Made by a program: the position numbers and the translations under genes
Shown here: positions 25,832 to 34,845 of the stretch, piece by piece
Position numbering within the stretch: the stretch's first letter is position 1
How the letters are laid out: each line of letters opens with the position of its first letter
The notes under the pieces: model-generated
The model's database searches: none
Told to the model about the DNA's origin: nothing
Seen by the model: the letters and a program-made list of their open reading frames with translations, nothing else
Source: CAZSDW01 sp964605705
Lineage (GTDB): Bacteria > Fidelibacterota > UBA2242
Reading direction: 5' to 3'
Length of the DNA stretch: 64,000 bases
NCBI GenBank assembly: GCA_964605705.1
Contig: CAZSDW010000002.1
Location: 62,001 to 126,000, forward strand

Positions 25832-27007
25832 ATGAAGAAGATTTTCCCGTATTTTGGAGTACTTGTATTTTTTCTGTCCGGTTGCGCCCCGACCATTAAA
25901 GAATTTCGTTACAATGAAAATATTCATGCCTATGAGGCGACGACCCAAAAGAAATCAGTATCCTCCAAAAACTGGTTTGTTCTCCGGCAGGGCACGGATC
26001 GGAAAAAGGTGGATAATTATGAAATTGCCGAAGCGCTGGTTGGCAATTATAATGGATCTTTTTTTCGGGATATTATAAATATCAGCCTGCACGGCAACCA
26101 GTTGCCGCCGATTGCCAAACCTTATTTATCCGGGAAAATATATTTCAAGGCAATTGATTTGTATAAACAGCGAAATTATCCCGCTGCGCTCCATGAATTC
26201 AGAAAAGCATTATGGTCCTATAATGATCTGAATTATATCTCCGATGTCAATTACCTGATGGGATTATGTTCGAAAAATTCGGGAGATTTGGAATCGGCGG
26301 AATTTTACTTTCAGCAGTTTATGGATTATTCAGAAAGCATCTGCCCTAAAACCTTCAATCTTGATTATCAAAATAGCCAGAACTTTGATACGCTGCTTAT
26401 AAAGGCAGAAATCCCGGAGGATCACTTTTCCTGTCACTACGATCGACCGGCTTTATACCAGCATTATTTTCCCGGTTATATCAGCCCTTATGGAAATCGA
26501 ATAAATATTGGATTGCGGATTGGCTATATTTATCCGGGAAAAACTGTCGGACTGATTGAACTGCGTAGTATTTTATGGAAAGACCTGCAGTACCGATTCG
26601 GGATGGGTAATATTTATCAATACTTGCGAGTTGACTATCAATTTTATAAAAATTCCGATAATACGGTTGGCATTTTACCATTTGTCGAATTTTCATCACA
26701 AGACGTCACTTTTGATGATGGTAATAAAATTGTCTTTTATCAGGTCAATCCGGGGATCGAGATCGGATACTTTCCGTACCCTCGTCTGGGATTATACGGC
26801 GGCGCCCGTTATTATCGCTGGAACGAGGAGAACAAATATTCCGAATTGAACGAAAGTGGTTCGTATCAGGTGTGGAATAATAATGAACTGTTTGCCGGCG
26901 CGGGTATTTTCCTCCTGGACCATTTCGGGCTGCTTATTGAACTGACCCATCGGGGTGATATTCACATGGGAATTTATATGAGTGGGGGACAGTTCTGGTT
27001 TCGATAA
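25832..27007 (+). CDS. Lipoprotein with TPR-like segment and barrel-like C-terminal region
   Basis: The ATG at 25832 gives 391 residues with a lipobox (FFLSGCAP, Cys about 18). Residues about 100-170 contain a tetratricopeptide-like pair of helices (FKAIDLYKQRNYPAALHEFRKAL and YLMGLCSKNSGDLESAEFYFQQF). From about 215 there are repeated amphipathic strands (RINIGLRIGYIYPG, YLRVDYQFYK, LGLYGGARYY) ending in SGGQFWFR, typical of an outer-membrane barrel. No family is recognised. A lipoprotein that also forms a barrel is odd but not unknown. It sits 30 bases after the PAS lipoprotein gene. Confidence 0.65.
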   Translation: MKKIFPYFGVLVFFLSGCAPTIKEFRYNENIHAYEATTQKKSVSSKNWFVLRQGTDRKKVDNYEIAEALVGNYNGSFFRDIINISLHGNQLPPIAKPYLSGKIYFKAIDLYKQRNYPAALHEFRKALWSYNDLNYISDVNYLMGLCSKNSGDLESAEFYFQQFMDYSESICPKTFNLDYQNSQNFDTLLIKAEIPEDHFSCHYDRPALYQHYFPGYISPYGNRINIGLRIGYIYPGKTVGLIELRSILWKDLQYRFGMGNIYQYLRVDYQFYKNSDNTVGILPFVEFSSQDVTFDDGNKIVFYQVNPGIEIGYFPYPRLGLYGGARYYRWNEENKYSELNESGSYQVWNNNELFAGAGIFLLDHFGLLIELTHRGDIHMGIYMSGGQFWFR

Positions 27008-27040
27008 ACGATGAGATTTCGAATTAACTGAGAGTCTGGC

Positions 27041-27391
27041 ATGAAAAATAAAGGAATTGTTTATTCGACCGATCAGGGCAGAATGTGTCCCGATTGTGGT
27101 CGCCCGAAGGACCAATGTGATTGCCGGCAGAGTCACTCCGTGCAAATTGGTAATGGAATCGTTCGAATCAGCCGGGAAACCAAAGGTCGTAAGGGTAAAG
27201 GCGTAACATTGATCACCGGAATTCCGATGAACGAAATAGAGTTAAAATTTCTGGCAAAGGAGCTGAAAATCAAATGTGGTTCCGGTGGAACCGTCAAAAA
27301 TGGTATCATCGAAATTCAGGGCGATCAGCGGGACAAACTGGTCGAAGAATTACAGGTTAGAGGCTGGACTGTTAAGCAGGTTGGAGGATAG
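27041..27391 (+). CDS. yciH: SUI1/YciH-family translation initiation factor-like protein
   Basis: The 116-residue product has an N-terminal zinc-ribbon-like segment (CPDCGRPKDQCDC at 15-27) and the SUI1 domain from about 40. The SUI1 domain contains ETKGRKGKGVTLITGIP and IKCGSGGTVKNGIIEIQGDQRDKLVEEL, which are well conserved with bacterial YciH and eukaryotic eIF1. In E. coli YciH affects initiation fidelity under stress. A stand-alone gene with short gaps on both sides. Confidence 0.9.
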   Translation: MKNKGIVYSTDQGRMCPDCGRPKDQCDCRQSHSVQIGNGIVRISRETKGRKGKGVTLITGIPMNEIELKFLAKELKIKCGSGGTVKNGIIEIQGDQRDKLVEELQVRGWTVKQVGG

Positions 27392-27529
27392 TGTTTTCAG
27401 AAAAGACTCCCAAAGGATTTTCCAAAAAAGTCTTGTTTGACAAACCTGGAGAAGATTATCGGAACTTGACAATAATCCTAAAGCATATTAGTTTTTCGAG
27501 TTAATAAAAATTATTCAAGGAGGAAATCC

Positions 27530-28648
27530 ATGAAACGGTATGATAACATTTTTTTATTGTTCTGTTTGTTGATGATCACGGCTGGAATACTTCACGCTGA
27601 AAATTTGCAGGTCAGTTTTATCAATCTGACCCACGGCAGTCGTATCCCGGAATGTCAAAATAAACTTATCAGACTCAACGCATCTGTCGATAGCAGCAGT
27701 ATTGATAAAATTGAGGTTTATGCAAGTGGGAGTCGGGTGTTCACAGCCCGGAGTGAACCCTGGGAAGGTGAATGGGCTAATCCGCTCTCCGGATATTACC
27801 AGGTCTGGGCAAGAGTGGAAGATGTAAACGATAATGTGGCTTTTTCCGATACTATTGGTGTTGTTGTTGGCGATTTGATTGATGGCGATCTTATCTTGAA
27901 TGGTACGTTCAATTGTGCCTCCAGATATTGGAATAAACAGGATAACGCCGGTGCATCGAGTACAATGACCAGGGTGGAAGATGCTGAAATAGCCGAAGGT
28001 GCGGCAATGTTAATAGATATCATTAATCCCGGAACGGAAGACTGGCATGTTCAACTGCTTCAGAATTTTCCAATTGATTCGGGACATATCTACGAAATCT
28101 CCTTTGTGGCTGAAACCGCCGGGAGCCGGGATATCCAATATGTTTTCCAGGAAAATACCGGTGAATACACCTTTCACAGAGGGGAGCAGGTTACATTAAC
28201 CGGGAATGGCTTTTATGGGCCCTATACCTGGGAATGTAATGTTACCGATCCGAATTGTGCGTTTCGATTTTATCTCGGTAACAGTACGGCTTATGTTTAT
28301 TTTGATGATATTTCAATCATTGATCTATCCGTAGAATTTCCGGACGAGGCATCGGCAATAAAAGCTGAAGCTATCAAAGCCGATAAATATCAACTCGGAT
28401 TGAAAAACTATCCCAATCCATTCAATCCATTTACTACTATTGCCTATGAACTACCGGTTAAATCCAATGTCACCCTGGCTGTCTATGACATTACAGGTCA
28501 ATTAGTTGAGACGCTAGTGAGTCGTTACCAGAATTCAGGACAGCATTTTATCCAATGGGATGGCACCGATTACAGCTCCGGTGTTTATTTATATCAGATT
28601 GAGACAGCTGATTTTCGTCAGGTCAAAAAGATGATTTTGATGAAATAG
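27530..28648 (+). CDS. Secreted protein with Ig-like and CBM-like domains and a T9SS sorting domain
   Basis: The 372-residue product has a signal peptide (1-23) and an Ig-like domain (about 25-115) beginning VSFINLTHGSRIPE. A jelly-roll region of carbohydrate-binding type (about 118-270, starting LILNGTFNCASRYWNKQ) follows. The C-terminal domain begins NYPNPFNPFTTIAYELP and ends YSSGVYLYQIETADFRQVKKMILMK, the type A sorting signal for secretion through the type IX system. No catalytic domain is present, so it may bind glycans at the cell surface. A strong AAGGAGG site precedes the ATG. TTGACA at 27466 may mark a promoter, although no good -10 follows. Confidence 0.8.
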   Translation: MKRYDNIFLLFCLLMITAGILHAENLQVSFINLTHGSRIPECQNKLIRLNASVDSSSIDKIEVYASGSRVFTARSEPWEGEWANPLSGYYQVWARVEDVNDNVAFSDTIGVVVGDLIDGDLILNGTFNCASRYWNKQDNAGASSTMTRVEDAEIAEGAAMLIDIINPGTEDWHVQLLQNFPIDSGHIYEISFVAETAGSRDIQYVFQENTGEYTFHRGEQVTLTGNGFYGPYTWECNVTDPNCAFRFYLGNSTAYVYFDDISIIDLSVEFPDEASAIKAEAIKADKYQLGLKNYPNPFNPFTTIAYELPVKSNVTLAVYDITGQLVETLVSRYQNSGQHFIQWDGTDYSSGVYLYQIETADFRQVKKMILMK

Positions 28649-28655
28649 GTTTTCA

Positions 28656-28669
28656 AACCTTGCGAAGGT
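28656..28669. repeat. Small palindrome, copy 3 (left of GH2 cassette)
   Basis: AACCTTGCGAAGGT lies 8 bases after the stop of the T9SS protein gene, with ACCTT/AAGGT arms and a GCG loop. It shares its core with the repeats at 20271 and 22370 and is an inverted match of the copy at 31907-31920 (AACCTTCGCAAGGT). Confidence 0.7.
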
Positions 28670-28680
28670 AGAACTTCGTG

Positions 28681-28758
28681 CTTATACTGAAGCCGGAAAT
28701 TAATCCGGATCAACCGGTTATTTATGAAGGCGATCAGATTGTGTTATCCCGTCCATAA
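28681..28758 (+). pseudogene. Possible 3' remnant of a protein gene left of GH2
   Basis: Directly after the palindrome, one frame reads LILKPEINPDQPVIYEGDQ and continues to a TAA at 28756-28758 with no start codon. It looks like the C-terminus of an enzyme cut off at the palindrome, but I cannot name the family and 25 residues could be chance. The rest of the 28649-28885 gap shows no gene. Confidence 0.3.
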
Positions 28759-28885
28759 ATGTTTAAGTTATTTAGTCATTTTCAACGGAAAAATATTGAT
28801 AAAAATATTTACAAGAATTCCATGCTTAATTTGATGCTGGTTATTCCGGTGCTAACAATGTCAAACTAACAGAAATAATTTTATT

Positions 28886-31777
28886 ATGATTAAAAAAATA
28901 TTTTGCACGATAATTGTTATGTTCCTGATTGTAAATTCTTTTTGTCAGGGAAAAGACAGTTCTGAAGAAACAAACAACAGGGAACACATCCTAATGGATT
29001 CCGGATGGTTGTTCGCCTATGGCAATTCTTTTGATGCATCAAAAGATTTCAATCACGGGACAGCTTATTTTTCCTACTTTGCCAAAGCAGGTTACGGCGA
29101 CGGCGCTGCCGCTCAAAACTTTGACGACCGCGCCTGGCGGAAACTTGATCTTCCCCACGATTGGTGTGTTGAACTGCCCTTTGATTCATTGGGAGGGCAT
29201 AGCCATGGATATAAAGCTATTGGAAGGAATTTTCCTGAGAACAGCGTTGGATGGTACCGTAAATCTTTTTTTATTCCTGAATCTGACCTTGGCAAACGGA
29301 TATCCATTGAATTTGACGGGGTGTTCCGTAATTCCATCGTCTGGGTAAACGGATTTTATTTGGGGACCGAACATAGCGGCTATATAAGTTTCAGATACGA
29401 TATTACCGATTACCTGAATTATGGAGGCATCAATGTTATTGCTGTTCGTGTTGACGCTACAATGGAAGAGGGGTGGTTCTATGAAGGAGCGGGAATTTAC
29501 CGGCATGTCTGGCTTTCAAAAACATCTCCTTTGCACGTCAAACGATATGGTACCTTTGTCACAACAGAATTGAAGGATAAATCCGCGTTCATAACTGCCA
29601 GAACAACCGTTGTAAATGAATCCAGCAAAAACGCTGTCTTCGATATAGAAGAAACAATTGTGGATTCAACTGGAACAGCTATTGCGACCGGCGATCATAA
29701 ACAATTGACATTAGCTGCCGGTGGCGAGAACGAATTTTTCAGCGAGTACAAAATTGACAATCCCAAATTGTGGTCTATCGAAATGCCTTACCTGCATAAA
29801 CTAAAAACCGTAATCCGCTCTGCTGGAAAAGTCGTAGATAGTTATGAAACTACTTTTGGGATTCGTACGGTAAGATTCGATGCGAATGAAGGTTTTTTCC
29901 TAAACGACAAACATGTAAAAATTATGGGTGTATGTCTTCACCAGGATCATGCCGGTGTTGGAGTTGCCATACCCGATGCTTTACAGGAGTACCGCGTTAA
30001 AAGGTTAAAAAGTATGGGCGCTAATGGCATACGCACATCGCATAATCCGCCTGCACCGGAATTATTGGATGCCTGTGACCGCCTGGGTATGCTTGTCCTC
30101 GATGAGAACAGATTAATGGGCAGTAATGAAGAACATTTCAGTTGTCTCGAACGCCTTATAAAAAGAGACCGGAACCATCCCAGTGTAGTCTTATGGTCGT
30201 TCGGCAACGAAGAATGGGGTATTGAATCAAATATCAAGGGCGCCCGGGTTACAACTTCTATGCAAAATTTTGCCCAACTCCTCGACTCTTCGCGTGCTTT
30301 TACAGTTGCCCTTAGCGGCGGATGGGATAATGGAAGCGGAATGATTCCACAGGTAATTGGATACAATTATATCTTTCATGGCGACATTGATGAACACCAT
30401 GCAAACTTTCCCTGGCAGGCAAGTGTTGGAACAGAAGAAACCAATACTCATCAAACACGGGGTATTTATATAACTGACGAAAACAAATCTTTTGTAGCGC
30501 CGATCGATGAACCGCCGCGAAATCTCGGAGCCGAATTCGGTTGGAAATATTACACTGACCGCCCATTCCTTTCCGGATTATTTTACTGGACTGGATTTGA
30601 CTACCGGGGTGAATCGAATCCTTTTAACTGGCCTGCCGTTATCAATCAATCCGGTAGCTTCGATTTATGCGGTTTGCAGAAAGATATTTACTATTACTAT
30701 AAATCATGGTGGGGAAACGAACCGGTATTGCATATTCTGCCTCACTGGAACTGGAAAGGAAATGAAGGCAAGGAAATAAATGTTACCGTATATAGCAATT
30801 GCGAGCAGGTAGAATTGTTCCTGAACAATAAAAGTCAGGGAAAACAAACTATGCCGATTAACGGGCATCTCGCATGGAAAGTTAAATATCAACCCGGGAT
30901 TTTACTTGCACGTGGATACAAAGGTGGTAAAAAAATTATCACGGATAAAGTTGAAAATACTGGCAATGCCTCAAGTGTTCAACTTTCTGCTGATCGGAAT
31001 ATTATTAATGCTGATGGTGAAGATGTGTCCGTCATTACTGTAAAAGTTTCCGATGCCGGTGGTTTGACAGTTCCAACCGCAGATAATCAAATCAATTTTA
31101 CATTGGAGGGACCGGGAAAAATAATTGGTGTTGGGAACGGCGACCCTACTAGTCATGAACCTGACAGGTTCTTTGAGTCGGTAAAAGCGGTAAAGATTGA
31201 AAACCTGAAAGAGCTGGCTGTTGACAATCTTAATAACAGACCGGGAGTTAATCCCGGAATTGATGATTCGTCATGGAAACCGGCGTTTAAAAGCAGCAGA
31301 AATGATGATTGGCAATTATACAAGGACACTCTTCTTGTGGTTCGCGGAACTGTTGAGTTACCGGCTTTTACCGACCGCACCCAAATTAATCTTTTTACGA
31401 AAAGTATTGTTGAAGGACAATCGATTTATATAAATGGACATTTAATTGCTGCCAATATTAAACGTGACGATCCAAATCAATCATTCCGGCTCGACCATTC
31501 CATTATAAAACCGGGTAAAAATATTTATGCTGTGGTAGGTAAAAGGTTCAGGAAAACCTATCAATGGGATGAACCGAATACCGATCCGGGGTTAATTCAA
31601 GTTATCGATCCTGCAGGTCAATGGAAAAGGAAGTTATTTAACGGTTTGGCTCAGGTACTTGTTCAATCTTCAAAACAACCCGGAGAAATAATATTGTCTG
31701 CGGTTTCATCCGGATTAAAACCGGCAGTAATTAAAATTAAAACACAAGAAGTAGTATTAAAAGATACTCAATGGTAA
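28886..31777 (+). CDS. Glycoside hydrolase family 2 enzyme (beta-galactosidase-like), exported
   Basis: The 963-residue product has a signal peptide (1-20), a GH2 sugar-binding domain (about 30-220), an Ig-like domain (about 220-325) and a TIM barrel (about 335-620). The probable acid/base is Glu442 in LWSFGNEEW and the nucleophile is probably Glu517 in VGTEET. C-terminal domains follow. One is of the DUF4982/GH2-C type (about 640-760). It is interrupted by a jelly-roll-like insert (about 770-880), after which the Ig fold seems to finish. Family length and order fit Bacteroidetes beta-galactosidases of polysaccharide loci. No transporter or regulator accompanies it. Gene fragments and palindromes flank it, so it was probably acquired as a piece. 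Confidence 0.88.
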   Translation: MIKKIFCTIIVMFLIVNSFCQGKDSSEETNNREHILMDSGWLFAYGNSFDASKDFNHGTAYFSYFAKAGYGDGAAAQNFDDRAWRKLDLPHDWCVELPFDSLGGHSHGYKAIGRNFPENSVGWYRKSFFIPESDLGKRISIEFDGVFRNSIVWVNGFYLGTEHSGYISFRYDITDYLNYGGINVIAVRVDATMEEGWFYEGAGIYRHVWLSKTSPLHVKRYGTFVTTELKDKSAFITARTTVVNESSKNAVFDIEETIVDSTGTAIATGDHKQLTLAAGGENEFFSEYKIDNPKLWSIEMPYLHKLKTVIRSAGKVVDSYETTFGIRTVRFDANEGFFLNDKHVKIMGVCLHQDHAGVGVAIPDALQEYRVKRLKSMGANGIRTSHNPPAPELLDACDRLGMLVLDENRLMGSNEEHFSCLERLIKRDRNHPSVVLWSFGNEEWGIESNIKGARVTTSMQNFAQLLDSSRAFTVALSGGWDNGSGMIPQVIGYNYIFHGDIDEHHANFPWQASVGTEETNTHQTRGIYITDENKSFVAPIDEPPRNLGAEFGWKYYTDRPFLSGLFYWTGFDYRGESNPFNWPAVINQSGSFDLCGLQKDIYYYYKSWWGNEPVLHILPHWNWKGNEGKEINVTVYSNCEQVELFLNNKSQGKQTMPINGHLAWKVKYQPGILLARGYKGGKKIITDKVENTGNASSVQLSADRNIINADGEDVSVITVKVSDAGGLTVPTADNQINFTLEGPGKIIGVGNGDPTSHEPDRFFESVKAVKIENLKELAVDNLNNRPGVNPGIDDSSWKPAFKSSRNDDWQLYKDTLLVVRGTVELPAFTDRTQINLFTKSIVEGQSIYINGHLIAANIKRDDPNQSFRLDHSIIKPGKNIYAVVGKRFRKTYQWDEPNTDPGLIQVIDPAGQWKRKLFNGLAQVLVQSSKQPGEIILSAVSSGLKPAVIKIKTQEVVLKDTQW

Positions 31778-31860
31778 TAAAGAAAAAGCCGGAAAACGGT
31801 TTTTAAAATAAGCTTCATCATAAGTTGTTAATTACAATTTATCAGGATAACAATAGTTTT

Positions 31861-31899
31861 ATGACCAACCCGATTATCCATGGATATTTTGCCGATCCT
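31861..31899 (+). pseudogene. Probable 5' remnant of a GH43-type gene
   Basis: An ATG with AGGATAA upstream opens a frame reading MTNPIIHGYFADP. This matches the very start of many family 43 glycoside hydrolases, in which the ADP aspartate is catalytic. The similarity stops after 13 residues at the palindrome, and the frame then runs into sequence antisense to the permease gene. This looks like a gene cut off at the palindrome. With so few residues, chance cannot be excluded. The remainder of 31778-31928 shows no gene. Confidence 0.45.
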
Positions 31900-31906
31900 A
31901 TCGGGA

Positions 31907-31920
31907 AACCTTCGCAAGGT
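31907..31920. repeat. Small palindrome, copy 4 (right of GH2 cassette)
   Basis: AACCTTCGCAAGGT lies 8 bases beyond the stop codon of the convergent permease gene and is followed by CGAAG. It is the inverted counterpart of copy 3 at 28656-28669, and the GH2 gene lies between the two. Confidence 0.7.
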
Positions 31921-31928
31921 CGAAGTAT

Positions 31929-34328
31929 CTATTCGTATCGCAACGCTCGCGCCGGATTGATCAAGGCGGTTTTAATTGCCTGGTAACTGACTGTCAGGAA
32001 TGCGATGACCAGAGCAGCAAAGGCAGCGATAACGAAGGCAGTAACTCCAATGCCCGTGCGATAGGCAAAATTCTGCAGCCATTTGCTCATGACCCAGTAG
32101 GATAGTGGAATTGCAATGACATTTGACAGTAGAACCAGGCTCAGAAAATCTCTGGAAATCAGGTAAACCAAGCCGGGAACAGTCGAACCCAGCACTTTTC
32201 GAATGCCGATCTCTTTCGTCCGTTGAGTTGCCAGAAATGCGGTCAGTCCGAACAGTCCCAGGCAGGCGATAATGATTGCCAGAATTGTCAAGACAACGCT
32301 CAGCTGTCCGAATTTCTCTTCGTTATTATACAGGTTATAGATTTCCTGGTCCAGGAATGAATATTCAAAAGGACGGTCGGGCTCAAATTCCCGCCACTTC
32401 TCCTCAAGAAAAGGAATTACTTCCTGATAATTATCGGTATTAACCCGGACACCGATGTAGCGCATAAATCCACGAAAGCGCGGCGGTACTATATCCAGAA
32501 TAAAAGTTGATTCCGGTTTGTGCAGCGACATGGCTTTGAAGTTTTTGAATACACCGATTACTCGTTCATTACCGTTGCTGCGGATACTGCGACCAATGGC
32601 GTTTTCATTGGTCCAGCCGAGATGCTGTACCATGGCTTCATTGATCATTATGGCTTCCGTCGTGTCAGCCGGAAACTCCCGGGAAAATGATCGACCGGAA
32701 ACGACTTCGATGTCAAAGGTTTCCAGAAAGTCATATTTTACAAAAAATCCCGGATAGTAGAGTGGTTTATCGGGATCATATCCTTCAATAAAAAACTGGC
32801 GGGTGTTATGGTCAACGCCGAGCAGGTCTTCCATACCAACCGCATTGACGACCTTGGGATGCTGTTTGACTTCATTGATAAAGGCTTCGTACTGGCGCAG
32901 AATTCCGGTATTGAACACTGGCATCGTAATGATATGGTCTTTCGTGAATCCCAGATCGGCGTTGCGCATATATCGAATTTGTCTGAATACGATTAGCGTT
33001 CCTATGATCAATGCGATCGAAATAGTGAATTGCACGATGACGAGTATTTTTCGGGACAATGCGCTCTTGCTGCCTTTGGATAGTGTACCTTTTAGAACCT
33101 TAACCGGCTGGAACGCGGAAAGAAAGAATGCCGGATAAAGACCGGAGCTGATTCCTAAAATGATTCCCAATCCTAACACCAGGATAAGATTTCCGGGTTT
33201 CAGGAATATCGCTGGTGTGAATAATTTGCCCGCAAAATTGTTGAATGGTGTCAGAAGAATCAGCATGAGAATCAGGGCGACTATCAGGGCGAGGTAAGCA
33301 GTGACGATGGATTCTCCAAGGAACTGCGTAATTAACTGTGGACGATTGGCACCCAGGACCTTTTTAATGCCGATCTCTTTGGCTCTGCCAGCCGATGCGG
33401 CAGTTGCTAAATTCATAAAATTAATGCTGGCAATTACCAGGATGAAAACCGCGATTGCCGATAAGAGATAGATGTAAGTAATGTTGCTGTTCTGCCGGAT
33501 TTCGTAAACAAGGTTGGAGTGCAGGTGGATATCCGTAAGTTTTTGCAGATGAAGAGTGATATCCTGGTTAGGAAAATCAAAATAGTGATTTTGATGAAAT
33601 TCAGGAAAACGTTCGACGAGTTGGGCTGGATCAACGCCATCTTCGAGTACAATATAGGTCCAGCAGGGATTCCAGATCCAGGTTTGGGGATATTGACCAC
33701 CGAATATCTGGGGAATTGTGTTCATGGATGCCAGGAAATCAAATATAAAATGAGATTGGGTTGGCAGATCTTTAATGACTCCCGTGATCTCAAATTCGCC
33801 TTGACGCTCAACGGTTAACCTTTTTCCGAGCGGGTTCTCGTCACCAAAATATTTCCGGGCTGTACTTTCGGTGACCAGGACGGTGAATGGTCGATCGAGA
33901 GCGCCGTCAGGATTACCAAGTATGAATTCATAATCAAATACATCGAAAACAGTGGAATCCGCCAGGAAAAACCGCCTCTCATTGAATTTTTTCTGTTCGT
34001 GCTCCACCATCAGTTTGGGTGTCTGAAAATTGAAAAACCGCACAACATTTTTAATCATTGCCGGATAAGCTGCCTGAAGCGCAGGTCCCGCAGGCCAGGA
34101 GAGAGTCGCGGCATCTTCTTCAACACCATTGGCAATATAGAGTCGGCAAACCCGATAAATCCGTTCGGCTTTACTGTGGTATTTATCATAAGAGATTTCA
34201 TCGACGATATAGAAAAGAATGAACAGAAAACTGGCAATGCCAATCGCGAGCCCGCCGATATTTAAAAATGAATAAATCTTATATCGGAAAATACTCCGCC
34301 AGGCGATTTTCAAATAATTTTTAAACAT
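31929..34328 (-). CDS. MacB/FtsX-family ABC transporter permease
   Basis: The 799-residue product begins MFKNYLKIAWRSIFRYKIYSFLNIGGLAIG, the usual start of these large two-module permeases. It has one N-terminal helix, a large periplasmic domain (about 45-275), three helices with EIGIKKVLGANRPQLITQFLGES near 315, and a second set. The second FtsX motif, KEIGIRKVLGSTVPGLVYLISRDF, lies near 710. Such permeases act with a separate ATPase, which is not present here. They usually transmit force to periplasmic partners or export lipids, peptides or lipoproteins. The gene stands alone. Confidence 0.88.
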   Translation of the reverse strand: MFKNYLKIAWRSIFRYKIYSFLNIGGLAIGIASFLFILFYIVDEISYDKYHSKAERIYRVCRLYIANGVEEDAATLSWPAGPALQAAYPAMIKNVVRFFNFQTPKLMVEHEQKKFNERRFFLADSTVFDVFDYEFILGNPDGALDRPFTVLVTESTARKYFGDENPLGKRLTVERQGEFEITGVIKDLPTQSHFIFDFLASMNTIPQIFGGQYPQTWIWNPCWTYIVLEDGVDPAQLVERFPEFHQNHYFDFPNQDITLHLQKLTDIHLHSNLVYEIRQNSNITYIYLLSAIAVFILVIASINFMNLATAASAGRAKEIGIKKVLGANRPQLITQFLGESIVTAYLALIVALILMLILLTPFNNFAGKLFTPAIFLKPGNLILVLGLGIILGISSGLYPAFFLSAFQPVKVLKGTLSKGSKSALSRKILVIVQFTISIALIIGTLIVFRQIRYMRNADLGFTKDHIITMPVFNTGILRQYEAFINEVKQHPKVVNAVGMEDLLGVDHNTRQFFIEGYDPDKPLYYPGFFVKYDFLETFDIEVVSGRSFSREFPADTTEAIMINEAMVQHLGWTNENAIGRSIRSNGNERVIGVFKNFKAMSLHKPESTFILDIVPPRFRGFMRYIGVRVNTDNYQEVIPFLEEKWREFEPDRPFEYSFLDQEIYNLYNNEEKFGQLSVVLTILAIIIACLGLFGLTAFLATQRTKEIGIRKVLGSTVPGLVYLISRDFLSLVLLSNVIAIPLSYWVMSKWLQNFAYRTGIGVTAFVIAAFAALVIAFLTVSYQAIKTALINPARALRYE

Positions 34329-34481
34329 CTTCCACCTTTTGAATATTTAATAATGCTACCATCCATCACAATAGTCCTTTTGACGAGTTGATATCCAATG
34401 TGGTTGTCCGGAAAAAATCAAACAAGAAATATTTTGAAATCAGGGAACAATTATCATAGCCACAAAATTGTAATATGGTAT

Positions 34482-34655
34482 ATATTGCGCGACAATATTG
34501 TAGATAATCGCTCCACGCGCGGCGTTTTTTTGTTGATTGGTAGTTGCCGGTTAAGTCTGTTGAAATGCTATTTTCTGGGATTTTTGAATCAAATAATAAA
34601 AGAGTGAATACATATTCGGTTTAATCAAGTATAGCGCGACAATTATGTATTGTAG
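34482..34655 (+). promoter_or_regulatory. Candidate upstream activator sites for the glnK promoter
   Basis: Two related elements lie in the 517-base gap before glnK. The first is ATATTGCGCGACAATAT (34482-34498), a 6-5-6 dyad. The second contains AGCGCGACAAT and TTGTAG near 34633-34655. They share GCGCGACAAT and TTGTAG and fall about 290 and 140 bases upstream of the expected start of transcription, where enhancer sites for sigma-54 activators often lie. They do not match the classical NtrC consensus. The remainder of 34329-34758 is AT-rich with no gene. Confidence 0.45.
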
Positions 34656-34758
34656 CCTATAATATATTACGAATTTGTAAGAATACTGCTACATATGATT
34701 TTATTAATTATTAACGTAAATAATTATATAACAAGTATATAAATAGAGTAAATGACAA

Positions 34759-34774
34759 TTGGCATAGCACTTGC
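34759..34774 (+). promoter_or_regulatory. Sigma-54 promoter of glnK-amtB
   Basis: TTGGCATAGCACTTGC has GG at 34761-34762 and GC at 34773-34774 separated by exactly ten bases, as in the -24/-12 consensus (TGGCAC-N5-TTGC). Transcription should begin near 34786, giving a 60-base leader before glnK. Nitrogen-regulated glnK-amtB operons are classic sigma-54 targets, which supports the call. Confidence 0.8.
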
Positions 34775-34845
34775 CTTTTGACTTACTGACATTTGAGTGA
34801 AGTCAATTTATAATGCTGAATCATCTGTTATAAGGAGGATTAAAG

